Shown here one piece after another: positions 26,295-35,826 of a DNA stretch of 64,000 bases. The position numbers and the translations under genes were made by a program. The DNA is from Pelagimonas sp. (GTDB lineage Bacteria > Pseudomonadota > Alphaproteobacteria > Rhodobacterales > Rhodobacteraceae). Under the pieces are notes generated by a model. It saw only the letters and a program-made list of their open reading frames with translations. It had not been told where the DNA came from and did not search any database. Location: assembly GCA_025210345.1 (NCBI GenBank), contig JAOARX010000038.1, positions 1-64,000 of the forward strand, given 5' to 3'. Numbering within the stretch: the first letter of the stretch is position 1; every line of letters begins with the position of its first letter.

Positions 26295-26342
26295 AAAGCC
26301 CCGCAGTGCGGGGCTTTCAAAAGGGCTTTCACAAAGCCCTTT
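26295..26342. terminator. Two tandem terminator hairpins
   Basis: The first stem is AAAGCCCCGCA/TGCGGGGCTTT (26295-26317) and the second AAAGGGCTTT/AAAGCCCTTT (26320-26342). Both are flanked by A and T runs. They lie between the convergent transporter and pseudoprotease genes and can work both ways. Confidence 0.9.
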
Positions 26343-26359
26343 CCACCCCTTGCGATCCT

Positions 26360-28291
26360 TTACCAGCAGCTCACCAACACGGTGAGATCTCCGGCAGCGG
26401 CCGTCAGATCTTCGGGATCCATGTCGCTTGCACCGCTATGCGCCGCCGGTTGAATGCCGTTGTTGCGCAGGAAATCAAGGATCATCTCCCCTTTGGCCGC
26501 AAAGCTGACCTGATCCGGAAGTTGCCGCCCGCCGGGGCCCTCTTGCGGCAAGAGCATGCCCAGAACCGATCCCCCCGCATCAAAGACCGGGCCACCGACA
26601 TCCCCGGGAAGCGGGCCCAGCGCAAGGCGCGACAGATGCTCTTCTCCGGTCAAACCGCGCAGGTCCTGCAGCGTGCCAAAGGTCAGTGTCGGCGCGGTGA
26701 GAACACCGCCAAAGGAATAGCCCGCAACCGCGACTTCCGATTGCAGACGTGGCGTATCTGACCGGAACGCGGCCACGGCGCGCGGGGCCAGGGTATCCTT
26801 GGGCACCAGCACCGAAAGCCCCAGTTGTTCGTCACTGGCCAGCACGCGCGCATCATAAAGACCGTTCAGTGTCACGCGCTCACAGGCGGCGACATTGGCC
26901 AGCGCCGTCACAACCGTGCCCCGCGATTCCACAAAGAACCCGGTGGCGTTCGATTTGGGCTTGCGCACCTTGAGACCAGACACAAGATCAACCCCCTGCC
27001 CCGCATCGGTGATGGTGGCGGGGTCCAGCACCCCTGCGGTGCGGATATAGTCTTTCTTCATGTGCTCCAGAACCCGCGTGCGGCGCTCTTCGTCGCCTGC
27101 GGGCCAGATCAGGGTAAAGCCTTTGAGTTCACCGTTGCGCAGGCCAACCTCGGTGTGGCTGACGATCTGATCGTTTTCACCGATCAGGGTAAAGCCATTC
27201 TTGCCACGTTCGCGCGTGCCGTTCGGCGGCACGATCTCAAGCGTCTGCATGATCTCGTAAAGACCATTCAACGTTTTGCGATCCCCCGGCTGAGACACCA
27301 AAAGCACCCGCGCGCCCGGCACCAAACCGGTGGGTTTATATAGGGCAAAGGGCGCCTCGTAGCGGTCAAACGTGACAGCGCCAAAGGGGATCTGCATCTC
27401 GATCCCGGCGCCCGTGTCGGTGTGCAAGGCCAGGTCCATCCCGTCCAGCACCGCATTGTATTGCGCCATCAGCTGGGCACGCTGGCGCGTGGTCAGAACG
27501 CCGGTCACGTCATGGCCGTTCTCTTCTTGCCATGCCGACATCGAGCGACGGGTGCCCGGCCCATAAGCGCCATCAATCGCGGCTTTGTAATATCCGGCCC
27601 ATTGCAGCGCGATTTGCAGCTCTTTGCGCTGATCACGGGTGAGCTTGGATTCCGAGCGACGCGCTTCACGCGGGGTTTCTTCGGGGTCTGGCTCTGGCTC
27701 GGGTTCCGTTACGACGACGGGCTCAACGACGGGGGCTGGCTCGGGTGTGGGTGCAACAGCGGGCTCGGCCTGAGCCGGGGCACCCCCAGCCTGCGCGGCA
27801 GTCTCGGTGGCCACCAGGTCAGCTGTGGCCGGGGCCACGGGCGAAACAGCGGGCGCAGCACCCGTCGAATCCGCGGCGGTGGCGGTTGGCGTGGTCACAT
27901 CCGCCGCGGCCTGTGCGGCCTGCGCAATGGCCTGCTCTTGAGCGGCCCGCTGCGCGTCGGCCCCGACCGGCCAGAATTGGCGGCCATAGGCGCGCGGCAC
28001 TTCGATATAGGAATCCCTCGGAATAACGCCCCGGGCGCGCAGATCCGACAGCACCTGCGCGGCCTGTTCGCGTGAATAGGGCCCCAGCGCCACACCATAC
28101 CAGCCCCCGCCCAGCGAGAACCCGTTCACATCGGGCGCAACACCGGCATAGTCACGCACGCTTTGTTCCGCGCCGGTCAGGCTGGTGCGGGCCTCGACCT
28201 GAATATAGACCACATCGCTTGCCTCTTGTGCGAAGGCGTAATGCGCCGTGACACAAAGGGCGGCGGTCAAATGAAGTGCTTTTTTGATCAT
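26360..28291 (-). CDS. Exported SPOR, peptidoglycan-binding and trypsin-like protein, probably catalytically dead
   Basis: A 643-residue exported protein. Order: signal peptide (MIKKALHLTAALCVTAHYAFAQ), SPOR-like domain (VVYIQVEARTSLTGAEQSVRDY...GPYSREQAAQVLSDLRARG), an Ala/Pro/Glu-rich linker (about residues 110-215), a peptidoglycan-binding domain (LQIALQWAGYYKAAIDGAYGPGTRRSMSAWQ), a middle domain, and a trypsin-like domain from about residue 455. In the last, the usual His of TNAHV reads TALANVAAC and the GxSGGP box reads GDVGGPVFD, so catalytic His and Ser are both replaced. It ends with a Cys-Trp. It should localise to the cell wall or division site and bind rather than cleave. It is convergent with the EamA transporter. 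Confidence 0.85.
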   Translation of the reverse strand: MIKKALHLTAALCVTAHYAFAQEASDVVYIQVEARTSLTGAEQSVRDYAGVAPDVNGFSLGGGWYGVALGPYSREQAAQVLSDLRARGVIPRDSYIEVPRAYGRQFWPVGADAQRAAQEQAIAQAAQAAADVTTPTATAADSTGAAPAVSPVAPATADLVATETAAQAGGAPAQAEPAVAPTPEPAPVVEPVVVTEPEPEPDPEETPREARRSESKLTRDQRKELQIALQWAGYYKAAIDGAYGPGTRRSMSAWQEENGHDVTGVLTTRQRAQLMAQYNAVLDGMDLALHTDTGAGIEMQIPFGAVTFDRYEAPFALYKPTGLVPGARVLLVSQPGDRKTLNGLYEIMQTLEIVPPNGTRERGKNGFTLIGENDQIVSHTEVGLRNGELKGFTLIWPAGDEERRTRVLEHMKKDYIRTAGVLDPATITDAGQGVDLVSGLKVRKPKSNATGFFVESRGTVVTALANVAACERVTLNGLYDARVLASDEQLGLSVLVPKDTLAPRAVAAFRSDTPRLQSEVAVAGYSFGGVLTAPTLTFGTLQDLRGLTGEEHLSRLALGPLPGDVGGPVFDAGGSVLGMLLPQEGPGGRQLPDQVSFAAKGEMILDFLRNNGIQPAAHSGASDMDPEDLTAAAGDLTVLVSCW

Positions 28292-28465
28292 ACCTGCTAC
28301 CTGTCTTTGCCCCGAAATCCCCCCGAGGCGTAGGTTTCGCGTTTCTTATCGGATAATCTTTATCACAAGTACCGGGCGTTGCACGTCCAAATTCCCCCAC
28401 TTGACGTTGACCCTGACGGTCCCGCGCCCTAATCAGGCAGCACGTAAGCCAAGGGGAACCCGACC

Positions 28466-29410
28466 ATGTCCGAAGCGCTGCCCAAACCGCGCAGTTTCCA
28501 AGAGATCATCCTGCGCCTGCAAACCTATTGGGCGACCAAGGGATGCGCCATTTTGCAACCCTACGACATGGAGGTCGGCGCCGGCACGTTCCACCCCGCG
28601 ACCACGCTGCGCGCGCTGGGATCCAAGGCCTGGGCGGCGGCCTATGTGCAACCTTCGCGCCGGCCAACCGATGGGCGTTATGGGGAAAATCCCAACCGCT
28701 TGCAGCATTATTACCAGTACCAGGTGCTGATCAAACCCAGCCCGCCGGATCTTCAGGATCTATATCTGGGGTCGCTTGAGGCCATTGGCATCGACATGAG
28801 CCTGCATGACGTGCGCTTTGTCGAAGATGACTGGGAAAGCCCCACCCTTGGCGCCTGGGGTCTTGGCTGGGAGGTGTGGTGTGACGGGATGGAGGTCTCG
28901 CAATTCACTTATTTCCAACAGGTAGGCGGCCATGACTGCCACCCGGTGTCCGGGGAACTGACCTATGGGTTGGAACGTCTGGCCATGTATGTGCTGGGCG
29001 TCGATCACGTGATGGACATGCCTTTCAACGACCCGCAGTCCCCCAGCCCGCTGGCATATGGCGATGTGTTCAAACAGACCGAGCAAGAATATTCCCGCTG
29101 GAATTTCGACGTGGCCAACACCGAAGTCCTGTTGAGCCATTTCGAAGAGGCCGAGGCAGAATGCGCAAATATTCTTGCGCAAGACCACATCGATCCGAAA
29201 ACCGGCAACCGGATCATTATGGCGCACCCGGCCTATGACCAATGCATCAAGGCCAGCCATGTTTTTAACCTGCTCGATGCCCGTGGTGTGATCTCGGTCA
29301 CGGAACGCCAGGCCTATATCGGGCGCGTCCGTGCGCTGGCCAAGCAATGCGCCGATGCTTTTGTCCTGACCGAAGCAGGTGGGTTCACGCCAGAGCAGGA
29401 AAACGCATGA
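28466..29410 (+). CDS. glyQ: Glycyl-tRNA synthetase alpha subunit
   Basis: Class II aminoacyl-tRNA synthetase catalytic subunit; with GlyS it charges tRNA-Gly as an alpha2beta2 enzyme. The 314 residues begin [43 protein letters not shown], the standard GlyQ start, and contain [28 protein letters not shown] and the strictly conserved [14 protein letters not shown]. The ATG follows AAGGGGAACC. It overlaps the next gene by four bases (ATGA), in an operon with glyS. Confidence 0.98.
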   Translation: MSEALPKPRSFQEIILRLQTYWATKGCAILQPYDMEVGAGTFHPATTLRALGSKAWAAAYVQPSRRPTDGRYGENPNRLQHYYQYQVLIKPSPPDLQDLYLGSLEAIGIDMSLHDVRFVEDDWESPTLGAWGLGWEVWCDGMEVSQFTYFQQVGGHDCHPVSGELTYGLERLAMYVLGVDHVMDMPFNDPQSPSPLAYGDVFKQTEQEYSRWNFDVANTEVLLSHFEEAEAECANILAQDHIDPKTGNRIIMAHPAYDQCIKASHVFNLLDARGVISVTERQAYIGRVRALAKQCADAFVLTEAGGFTPEQENA

Positions 29411-29937
29411 CCGGGAAAATCCTTGCGGGGTTCATTGTTGTGTTCAGTCTTCTTTTCGGCGCCGCTGTCTATTACATGCAGGTCTATCACTTTTACGAAG
29501 AGGTCAAGGCCAGCGGTACAGACGACGTCAAGCTGATCGTCATGGCATCAGGCAAGGCCGAGGGCATCCTTTACGAGGATTTTCAGGCGATTGACGCCGA
29601 AAGCAGCCCGATCCGCTATCGGGCCTGTTTCAAGACATCCATGTCGATCCCGATGCTGACCGAAACCTACGAAGCCTATACCAAACAGACGCCCGCCCCG
29701 CGCAATGCCCCACGCTGGTTTGACTGTTTCGACAGCAAGGCCATTGGCGCCCAGATCCAAGCGGGCACGGCCCATGTCTTTGTCAGCGCGCACAACCTTT
29801 ACTATGGCATCGACCGTGTGGTCGCGATCACCGATGACGGGCGCGGCTATGTCTGGCACGAAATCAACGAATGCGGCGATAAGGCCTATGATGGCACGCC
29901 CCTGGGCGAAAACTGCCCGGAACGAGAAGGGAATTGA
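29407..29937 (+). CDS. Small membrane-anchored protein between glyQ and glyS
   Basis: A 176-residue protein with one N-terminal membrane helix ([28 protein letters not shown]) and a soluble domain of unknown fold with several Cys (RACFKTS, FDCFDS, NECGDK, GENCPE). I associate this with DUF6446, a Rhodobacterales family found between glyQ and glyS, but cannot confirm the number. The ATG overlaps the glyQ stop and its stop is three bases before glyS, so all three are co-translated. Topology suggests the domain faces the periplasm, where disulfides could form. No function is known. Confidence 0.85.
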   Translation: MTGKILAGFIVVFSLLFGAAVYYMQVYHFYEEVKASGTDDVKLIVMASGKAEGILYEDFQAIDAESSPIRYRACFKTSMSIPMLTETYEAYTKQTPAPRNAPRWFDCFDSKAIGAQIQAGTAHVFVSAHNLYYGIDRVVAITDDGRGYVWHEINECGDKAYDGTPLGENCPEREGN

Positions 29938-29940
29938 CCC

Positions 29941-32202
29941 ATGCCTGATCTCTTGATCGAACTGTTTTCCGAAGAAATCCCCGCCCGCATGCAGGGCAAA
30001 GCAGCGGATGATCTGAAAAAGCTGATGCTGGATGGCATGGTTGAGGCGGGCCTGACCTATGCGGGCGCCGCTGCCTTTTCAACGCCACGTCGCCTGACCC
30101 TGACGGTACAGGGCCTCACGAGCGAGAGCCCCACCATCAACGAAGAGCGCCGCGGCCCCAAGGTGGGCGCCCCGGAAAAGGCGCTTGAGGGGTTCCTGCG
30201 CGGTGCGGGTGTCGCACGCGAGGACCTGGAAGAGCGCGAAGAGAAAAAGGGCACCTTTTACTACGCCAAGATCATCAAACCCGGTCGCCCGGCGGCGGAC
30301 ATCGTGGCCGAGCAGTTGGAGAAGGCGATCCGCAATTTCCCCTGGCCCAAATCCATGCGCTGGGGCGCGGGCAGCCTGCGCTGGGTGCGTCCGCTGCATT
30401 CGATCATCTGCATCTTGTCGGATGAGGCCGGCAATACCGTGGTGCCGCTGGACATTGACGGGATCACATCGGGCAATGTGACCAAGGGGCATCGCTTTTT
30501 GTCATCGGGCAGCATCGAGGTGTCGGATTTCGACGATTACACCACCAAGCTGAAACAGGCGCGTGTGATCCTTGCCCCGGAAGAACGGGCCAAAGCGATC
30601 TGGAACGACGCCACCAATACCGCCTTTGCACTGGGCCTGGAAGTGGTTGAGGACAAAGGCCTTTTGCGCGAAGTCGCGGGGCTTGTGGAATGGCCTGTCG
30701 TCTTGATGGGCGACATTGCCGATGATTTCCTTGGCCTGCCACCCGAGGTGCTTCAAACCTCGATGAAAGAGCACCAAAAGTTCTTTTCCGTGCGCAACCC
30801 ATCAACCAACCGGATCGAGAAATTCGTCACCGTGTCGAACATGGAAACCACGGACAATGGCGCGACCATCCTGGCGGGCAACCAAAAGGTGCTGGCGGCC
30901 CGTCTGGCGGATGCGAAGTTCTTTTGGGAAAACGATCTGCGCGTGGCCAAGTCCGAGGGCTTGGAAAGCTGGACCAACCGCCTGTCCAACGTGACCTTCC
31001 ACCGCGAATTGGGATCACAGTCCGAGCGCATCGCGCGCATCGCCGCGCTGGCCGGTGAACTGGCCCCCGCTGTTGGCACGGATGCCGATCTGGCGCGTTT
31101 GGCCGCGACCGTGGCCAAGGCCGATCTGTCGTCGGAAATGGTCTATGAATTCCCGGAAATTCAAGGGCTTATGGGCCGCTACTATGCCGAGGCCGCGGGC
31201 CTGCCCGCTGAGGTGGCCAACGCCTGTGAAGAACATTATTCACCGCTGGGCCCGTCCGATGATGTGCCCACCGCGCCGGTATCCGTTGCCGTTGCGCTGG
31301 CGGATAAGCTGGACACGCTGACCGGGTTCTGGGCGATTGACGAAAAGCCCACCGGATCAAAAGACCCCTACGCCCTGCGCCGCGCGGCCCTGGGGGTGAT
31401 CCGCTTGGTGTTGGAGAACGAAATTCGAGTAAACCTCGAAAACTTCATTATCTTTGCTCAGTTTGGCCTCGAAGACGCTTTTTCCAATATACGACGGAAT
31501 AACCCTGAAACTGATCTAAATCTCCGAAAGAGATACGCGGCAGCGACGGGAGTAGACTTGAACGACCTAAGGCGTATGGAGCATAAAGCGATCGGTAAAG
31601 AGACCATAATGTCGGCACTCCAAGCAATCCAAGATGCCGCACAAGACAAGGAAAACATTGTTGAATACCAGATCGTTCGCGGCCTCCTCTCCTTCTTCCA
31701 CGACCGCCTCAAAGTCTTCCTGAAAGACGAGGGCATTCGCCACGACGTGATCGACGCCTGTATCGCGATGGAGGGCAATGACGACATCGCCCTTTTGGTG
31801 GCCCGCGCCCGCGCCCTGTCGGCGGTGCTGAAAACCGAAGACGGTCAGAACCTTGTCCAGGGGTTCAAGCGCGCCAACAACATCCTGTCTCAGGCCGAGG
31901 AAAAGGATGGGGTGGAATACTCTTACGGAGCGGATGCGAAGTTCATCGAAGACCCTTCAGAACAAGCATTGTTTGATGCGCTTGAGACCGCCGAGGCCAA
32001 GATCGGCCCGGCCATGGCCGCCGAGGACTACACCACCGCGATGGAGACCATGGCCGCCCTGCGCGCACCGATTGATGCCTTCTTTGAAGCGGTTCAGGTG
32101 AATTCGGACAACCAGATCGTGCGTCGTAATCGTCTGAACCTGCTCAGCCAGATCCGCAAAACCTGTTCGCAGGTGGCCGATCTGACCAAGGTCGAAGGCT
32201 AA
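29941..32202 (+). CDS. glyS: Glycyl-tRNA synthetase beta subunit
   Basis: tRNA-binding subunit of glycyl-tRNA synthetase, 753 residues, longer than the ~690 usual in E. coli-like forms. Typical start PDLLIELFSEEIPARMQGKAADDLKK and conserved ESPTINEERRGPKVGAPEKALEGFLRGAG, LRWVRPLHSIICIL and FPEIQGLMGRYYAE. The helical C-terminal part includes an extra stretch (about residues 492-583, 31416-31690) with visibly lower GC and codons rare elsewhere here (AGA, CGA, ATA, CTA, GTA), after which FFHDRLKVFLKDEGIRHDVIDA resumes the normal pattern. A second, shorter patch lies near 31905-31980. The frame stays open, so the protein is probably functional. Confidence 0.97.
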   Translation: MPDLLIELFSEEIPARMQGKAADDLKKLMLDGMVEAGLTYAGAAAFSTPRRLTLTVQGLTSESPTINEERRGPKVGAPEKALEGFLRGAGVAREDLEEREEKKGTFYYAKIIKPGRPAADIVAEQLEKAIRNFPWPKSMRWGAGSLRWVRPLHSIICILSDEAGNTVVPLDIDGITSGNVTKGHRFLSSGSIEVSDFDDYTTKLKQARVILAPEERAKAIWNDATNTAFALGLEVVEDKGLLREVAGLVEWPVVLMGDIADDFLGLPPEVLQTSMKEHQKFFSVRNPSTNRIEKFVTVSNMETTDNGATILAGNQKVLAARLADAKFFWENDLRVAKSEGLESWTNRLSNVTFHRELGSQSERIARIAALAGELAPAVGTDADLARLAATVAKADLSSEMVYEFPEIQGLMGRYYAEAAGLPAEVANACEEHYSPLGPSDDVPTAPVSVAVALADKLDTLTGFWAIDEKPTGSKDPYALRRAALGVIRLVLENEIRVNLENFIIFAQFGLEDAFSNIRRNNPETDLNLRKRYAAATGVDLNDLRRMEHKAIGKETIMSALQAIQDAAQDKENIVEYQIVRGLLSFFHDRLKVFLKDEGIRHDVIDACIAMEGNDDIALLVARARALSAVLKTEDGQNLVQGFKRANNILSQAEEKDGVEYSYGADAKFIEDPSEQALFDALETAEAKIGPAMAAEDYTTAMETMAALRAPIDAFFEAVQVNSDNQIVRRNRLNLLSQIRKTCSQVADLTKVEG

Positions 32203-32337
32203 GCGCCCTCACAAACACCGCGCCCGGCGACACCGCCGGGCCGCATCCCCCGTGACCTTGGGGTCAACGCGCCATTCCACCGCTTGCGTTACCCCAATCC
32301 ACGGCTATGCTGCACGGGTCCCATCACAGGTGCCGCA

Positions 32338-34908
32338 GTGCAGAAACCAGACCCGCAGAACCCGCATGTCACTTTGATCGAGCCTAGCTCGCCCATGACA
32401 CCCGCCAGCCACGGGGGCCGGGCGAAGTGTTTGCAGCGGTTGGTGCGGCTTGATCTGCCCGTGCCCCGCACCGTTGCCCTGTCGTTTGACGCGGTACATG
32501 GCATCGCCGCCGATGAACTGCCCGATATGCAGGCGATGATTGGCTGTTTTCGCGATGGCGCGCTGTTGTGTGTGCGCCCATCATCCGAAGACCCGGACTG
32601 GGGCGGGCCCGGTGCGATTTTGAACATCGGCATGAATGATGCCCGCTTTGAAGACCTGTCCAAGTCATTGGGCCGGACCGAAGCCGCGACGCTGTATCTC
32701 AAGTTTGTCCAATCCTACGCGGTGCATGTGGAACGCCTGGACCCGGATCTGTTCGACGAGATCGAAGATCACGGCGAAGCCGGCCTGAAAGACGCGTTGG
32801 CCGCCTATGAGGACGAGGCCGAAGTGCCTTTCCCGCAGGATGCGGCCGAACAACTGAGCAAAGTCCTGCGCTCGATGGCCCGCGCATGGGAAGGCACTTC
32901 GGCCCGTTTGCTGCGGCAAGCCCGTGGTGCGCCTGCGGATGCGGGGCTTGGGCTGGTTGTGCAGGAAATGGCGCTGGGGATCGGATCGGGCGAATGCGGA
33001 TCAGGTGTGTTGCAACTGGTGAATTCCGACACCGGGTTGGAACAGATCACCGGGCGCTATCTGTCGCAATCGCAGGGCCGCGAAGCCCTGAACCCCGGAT
33101 CGGCCAGCCTCTATCTGACCAAGGATCCCCGCGGGCTTTCGCTGGAAGAAGAGCTGCCCGATGCGTTTGCCCGTCTGGTCGAACACGCCCGATTGATGCG
33201 TCACAAGCTGCGCGAAGAGATGGAAGTTGAATTCACGCTTGAAAACGGCGCGGTCAGCATCCTTGACGGTGTGCGCGTGGTGCGCTCGTCCCGCGCGGCG
33301 GTGCGGATCGCGGTGCGTCTGGCCGAAGACGGAATTATCTCGCGTCAAGAGGCGATCATGCGGATCGAACCGCGCGAAGTGTCCGAGCTGCTGCACCGGC
33401 AGATCGCCCCCGAGGCAACACGCGATGTGATCGGGTCTGGCATCGCCGCCTCGCCCGGCGCGGCCACCGGCAAAATCGTCTTTTCCGCCGCCGAAGCCCA
33501 GGCCAGCCTTGCGCGTCACGAACGTTGTATCCTGGTGCGCCGGGAAACCTCTCCCGAGGATATTCGCGGCATGCACGCCTCTGTTGCCGTGCTGACGGAA
33601 CGCGGGGGGATGACCAGCCACGCGGCGGTGATCGGACGCGGCCTTGGTTTGCCCTGTGTCGTCGGCGCGTCGCGGATGAAGTTCAACATCAAGCGCCGCC
33701 AGATCGTCACCGAAGACCGTCGCACCCTCAAAGAGGGGGATGTGATCACCATCGACGGCACCACCGGCGAAGTGCTCATGGGGGCGCCCGAGACCATCGA
33801 AGCCACTTTGGACGATGCCTTTCAAACCCTGATGAGCTGGGCGGACGACGCGCGTGACATCAAGATCCGCGCCAATGCGGACACCCCCGCCGACGCCGCC
33901 ACCGCACGCAACTTTATGGCCGATGGCATTGGGCTTTGCCGGACCGAGCACATGTTCTTTGAGGCCGATCGCCTGACGCCCATGCGCGAAATGATCTTTG
34001 CGAACACCGCCGAAGATCGTCAGGCCGCCCTTGCGGTGCTGTTGCCGATGCAGCGTGACGACTTTACCGAGCTGTTCCGCATCATGGAGGGGCTGCCGGT
34101 CTGCATCCGGTTGTTTGACCCGCCCTTGCACGAGTTCTTGCCCACCACGCGCACCGGGTTGCGCGATCTGGCCGAAGCGCTTGATCTGCCGGTCAGCGAT
34201 GTGACACGCCGGGTTGAGAGCCTAAAGGAATATAACCCCATGCTTGGGCTGCGCGGGGTGCGTCTGGGTGTGACCGTTCCGGAAATCTACGACATGCAGG
34301 CGCGCGCAATTTTCGAGGCAACCCTGGACGCATCGCGCGACGGAGAACCCGTCGTGCCGGAAATCATGTTGCCGCTGGTGTCGGCCCGCCGCGAAGTCGA
34401 ACTGATCCGCAACCGAATCGAGGCCGTCGCCGCAGCGGTGCGGACCGAACAGGGGCGTGATTTCACCTATCGGCTTGGGGTCATGGTCGAAACCCCCCGC
34501 GCCTGCCTGCGCGCTGACGAAATCGCCCCGCATGCCCATTTCCTGTCCTTCGGGACCAACGACCTGACCCAGATGACCTATGGCCTGTCGCGCGACGATG
34601 CGGGACGGTTCATGTCAGACTACGTGCAACAGGGTGTCTTTGCCGAAGACCCGTTTCACGTGCTGGACATCGAAGGTGTTGGCGAATTGGTCGCCACCGG
34701 CGTCGAGCGAGGACGCGCAACAAATCAACAGGTTACCCTGTCTATCTGCGGCGAACATGGGGGCAACCCGGAATCCATCGCCTTTTGTCGCGCGGTCGGA
34801 ATGGACTATGTGAGCTGCTCGCCCTTCCGTGTTCCGGTCGCCCGGCTTGCGGCGGCACATCTTGCCATTCGCAACGTCACCCAGCCGGTTCAGCCGCCAC
34901 CGGCCTAG
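32338..34908 (+). CDS. PEP-utilising enzyme, pyruvate phosphate dikinase-like
   Basis: An 856-residue protein with an N-terminal ATP-grasp-like domain (HGGRAKCLQRLVRLDLPVPRTVALS; VRPSSEDPDWGGPGAILNIG), a central swivelling phosphohistidine domain (GMTSHAAVIGRGLGLPCVVGA, catalytic His) and a C-terminal PEP-binding barrel (GIGLCRTEHMFFEADRL; LGVMVETPRA; FGTNDLTQMTYGLSRDDAG; CGEHGGNPESIAFC with the catalytic Cys). These are the PpdK landmarks. The ATP-grasp part is divergent, lacking the usual KGANLAEM start, so activity as pyruvate, phosphate dikinase is likely but not certain. The GTG at 32338 is my choice; TTG 32284 or ATG 32395 are alternatives. It follows glyS after a GC hairpin. Confidence 0.85.
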   Translation: MQKPDPQNPHVTLIEPSSPMTPASHGGRAKCLQRLVRLDLPVPRTVALSFDAVHGIAADELPDMQAMIGCFRDGALLCVRPSSEDPDWGGPGAILNIGMNDARFEDLSKSLGRTEAATLYLKFVQSYAVHVERLDPDLFDEIEDHGEAGLKDALAAYEDEAEVPFPQDAAEQLSKVLRSMARAWEGTSARLLRQARGAPADAGLGLVVQEMALGIGSGECGSGVLQLVNSDTGLEQITGRYLSQSQGREALNPGSASLYLTKDPRGLSLEEELPDAFARLVEHARLMRHKLREEMEVEFTLENGAVSILDGVRVVRSSRAAVRIAVRLAEDGIISRQEAIMRIEPREVSELLHRQIAPEATRDVIGSGIAASPGAATGKIVFSAAEAQASLARHERCILVRRETSPEDIRGMHASVAVLTERGGMTSHAAVIGRGLGLPCVVGASRMKFNIKRRQIVTEDRRTLKEGDVITIDGTTGEVLMGAPETIEATLDDAFQTLMSWADDARDIKIRANADTPADAATARNFMADGIGLCRTEHMFFEADRLTPMREMIFANTAEDRQAALAVLLPMQRDDFTELFRIMEGLPVCIRLFDPPLHEFLPTTRTGLRDLAEALDLPVSDVTRRVESLKEYNPMLGLRGVRLGVTVPEIYDMQARAIFEATLDASRDGEPVVPEIMLPLVSARREVELIRNRIEAVAAAVRTEQGRDFTYRLGVMVETPRACLRADEIAPHAHFLSFGTNDLTQMTYGLSRDDAGRFMSDYVQQGVFAEDPFHVLDIEGVGELVATGVERGRATNQQVTLSICGEHGGNPESIAFCRAVGMDYVSCSPFRVPVARLAAAHLAIRNVTQPVQPPPA

Positions 34909-34938
34909 CGGCCATTTGGCGTTGCAGGCGCCCCACAG

Positions 34939-34947
34939 TTATCCACA
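34939..34947 (+). promoter_or_regulatory. Perfect single DnaA box
   Basis: TTATCCACA matches the DnaA box consensus exactly and lies in the 177-base gap between the PEP enzyme and the SleB hydrolase. No second box or AT-rich unwinding stretch typical of oriC is seen, so it is likely an isolated site or chance. Confidence 0.4.
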
Positions 34948-35085
34948 GATTTCTTTGTGCGCGGGCCGGGAATCGCGGATGATCTTACCTATCTCTTTAC
35001 CAATTGAACCAATTTCTATAGAGGCTCCGCAATCTGGCCTTGGGTGGTTTTGCCCCTTTTGGCCTCCCACAACTTTGAGTCCTCG

Positions 35086-35733
35086 ATGATCAGATCTCTT
35101 CTTGTCTCCCTCGCCCTGACCCTAGCAGCACCGGTTTTCGCGGATGGCACAGGGGCTGCGACGCGGCTTATGACGGTTGAAAAGCGCGGTCTTGCCGCGA
35201 TCACGGTGGACCGCCTGACCAAGCTGACCCTGGCCAGCGCGCAGGGGCCGAACAAAGCCGCAAAATCATCGTCTAAGATCAGCTATTCCACCGACTGGCT
35301 GGATCGCCAGCCCGCCGCATCCGGTGGGGCAGACTGGAAATGCCTGGCTGAGGCCCTGTATTTCGAAGCGCGTGGCGAAACTGTCAAAGGCCAGTTTGCC
35401 GTCGCAGAAGTGATCTTGAACCGCGTCGACAGCGGGCGCTTTCCCAATTCGGTCTGCGGTGTGATCAACCAGGGGACCGGGCGCAAATACGCCTGCCAGT
35501 TCACCTATACCTGTGACGGACGCCCGGAACACATCAACGAACCGCTTGCCTGGTCGCGCGTCGGCAAGGCCGCAAAAGCAGTGCTGGACGGCAAAGCCCC
35601 CCGTGTTCTGACAAAGGGGGCGACGCATTATCACACCACGGCCGTCAACCCATCCTGGTCGCGAAAATACAGCCGAACCGCGCGGATTGGCGTGCACATT
35701 TTTTACAAACACACGTGGAAAGCCCGCGGATAG
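35086..35733 (+). CDS. SleB-type cell wall hydrolase
   Basis: A 215-residue exported protein: signal peptide (MIRSLLVSLALTLAAPVFA), linker, and a Hydrolase_2/SleB domain (CLAEALYFEARGETVKGQFAVAEVILNRVDSGRFPNSVCGVINQGTGRKYACQFTYTCDG) with the likely catalytic Glu in AEALYFEARGE. The end, GATHYHTTAVNPSWSRKYSRTARIGVHIFYK, is typical. It should cut the glycan backbone of peptidoglycan. The ATG at 35086 is chosen for the signal peptide; a longer frame begins at 35044. It has its own upstream gap and no obvious partner. Confidence 0.93.
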   Translation: MIRSLLVSLALTLAAPVFADGTGAATRLMTVEKRGLAAITVDRLTKLTLASAQGPNKAAKSSSKISYSTDWLDRQPAASGGADWKCLAEALYFEARGETVKGQFAVAEVILNRVDSGRFPNSVCGVINQGTGRKYACQFTYTCDGRPEHINEPLAWSRVGKAAKAVLDGKAPRVLTKGATHYHTTAVNPSWSRKYSRTARIGVHIFYKHTWKARG

Positions 35734-35826
35734 GTCGTATTTGTGCTTCTTTACGAAGCATCATTGCGTTACCACCCGATCACTGGCGCCCCCGCGCGCC
35801 GCTGATTTGATCTTGGGGTCCTCACT

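Noticed and set aside
32222-32241. Hairpin GCCCGGCG/CGCCGGGC after glyS as a terminator
   Set aside because: There is no T tract and the next gene follows closely; it may be an attenuating stem but cannot be called a terminator.
33001-34131. Minus-strand frame opposite the PEP-utilising enzyme
   Set aside because: Shadow frame; His- and Gly-rich, no start signal.
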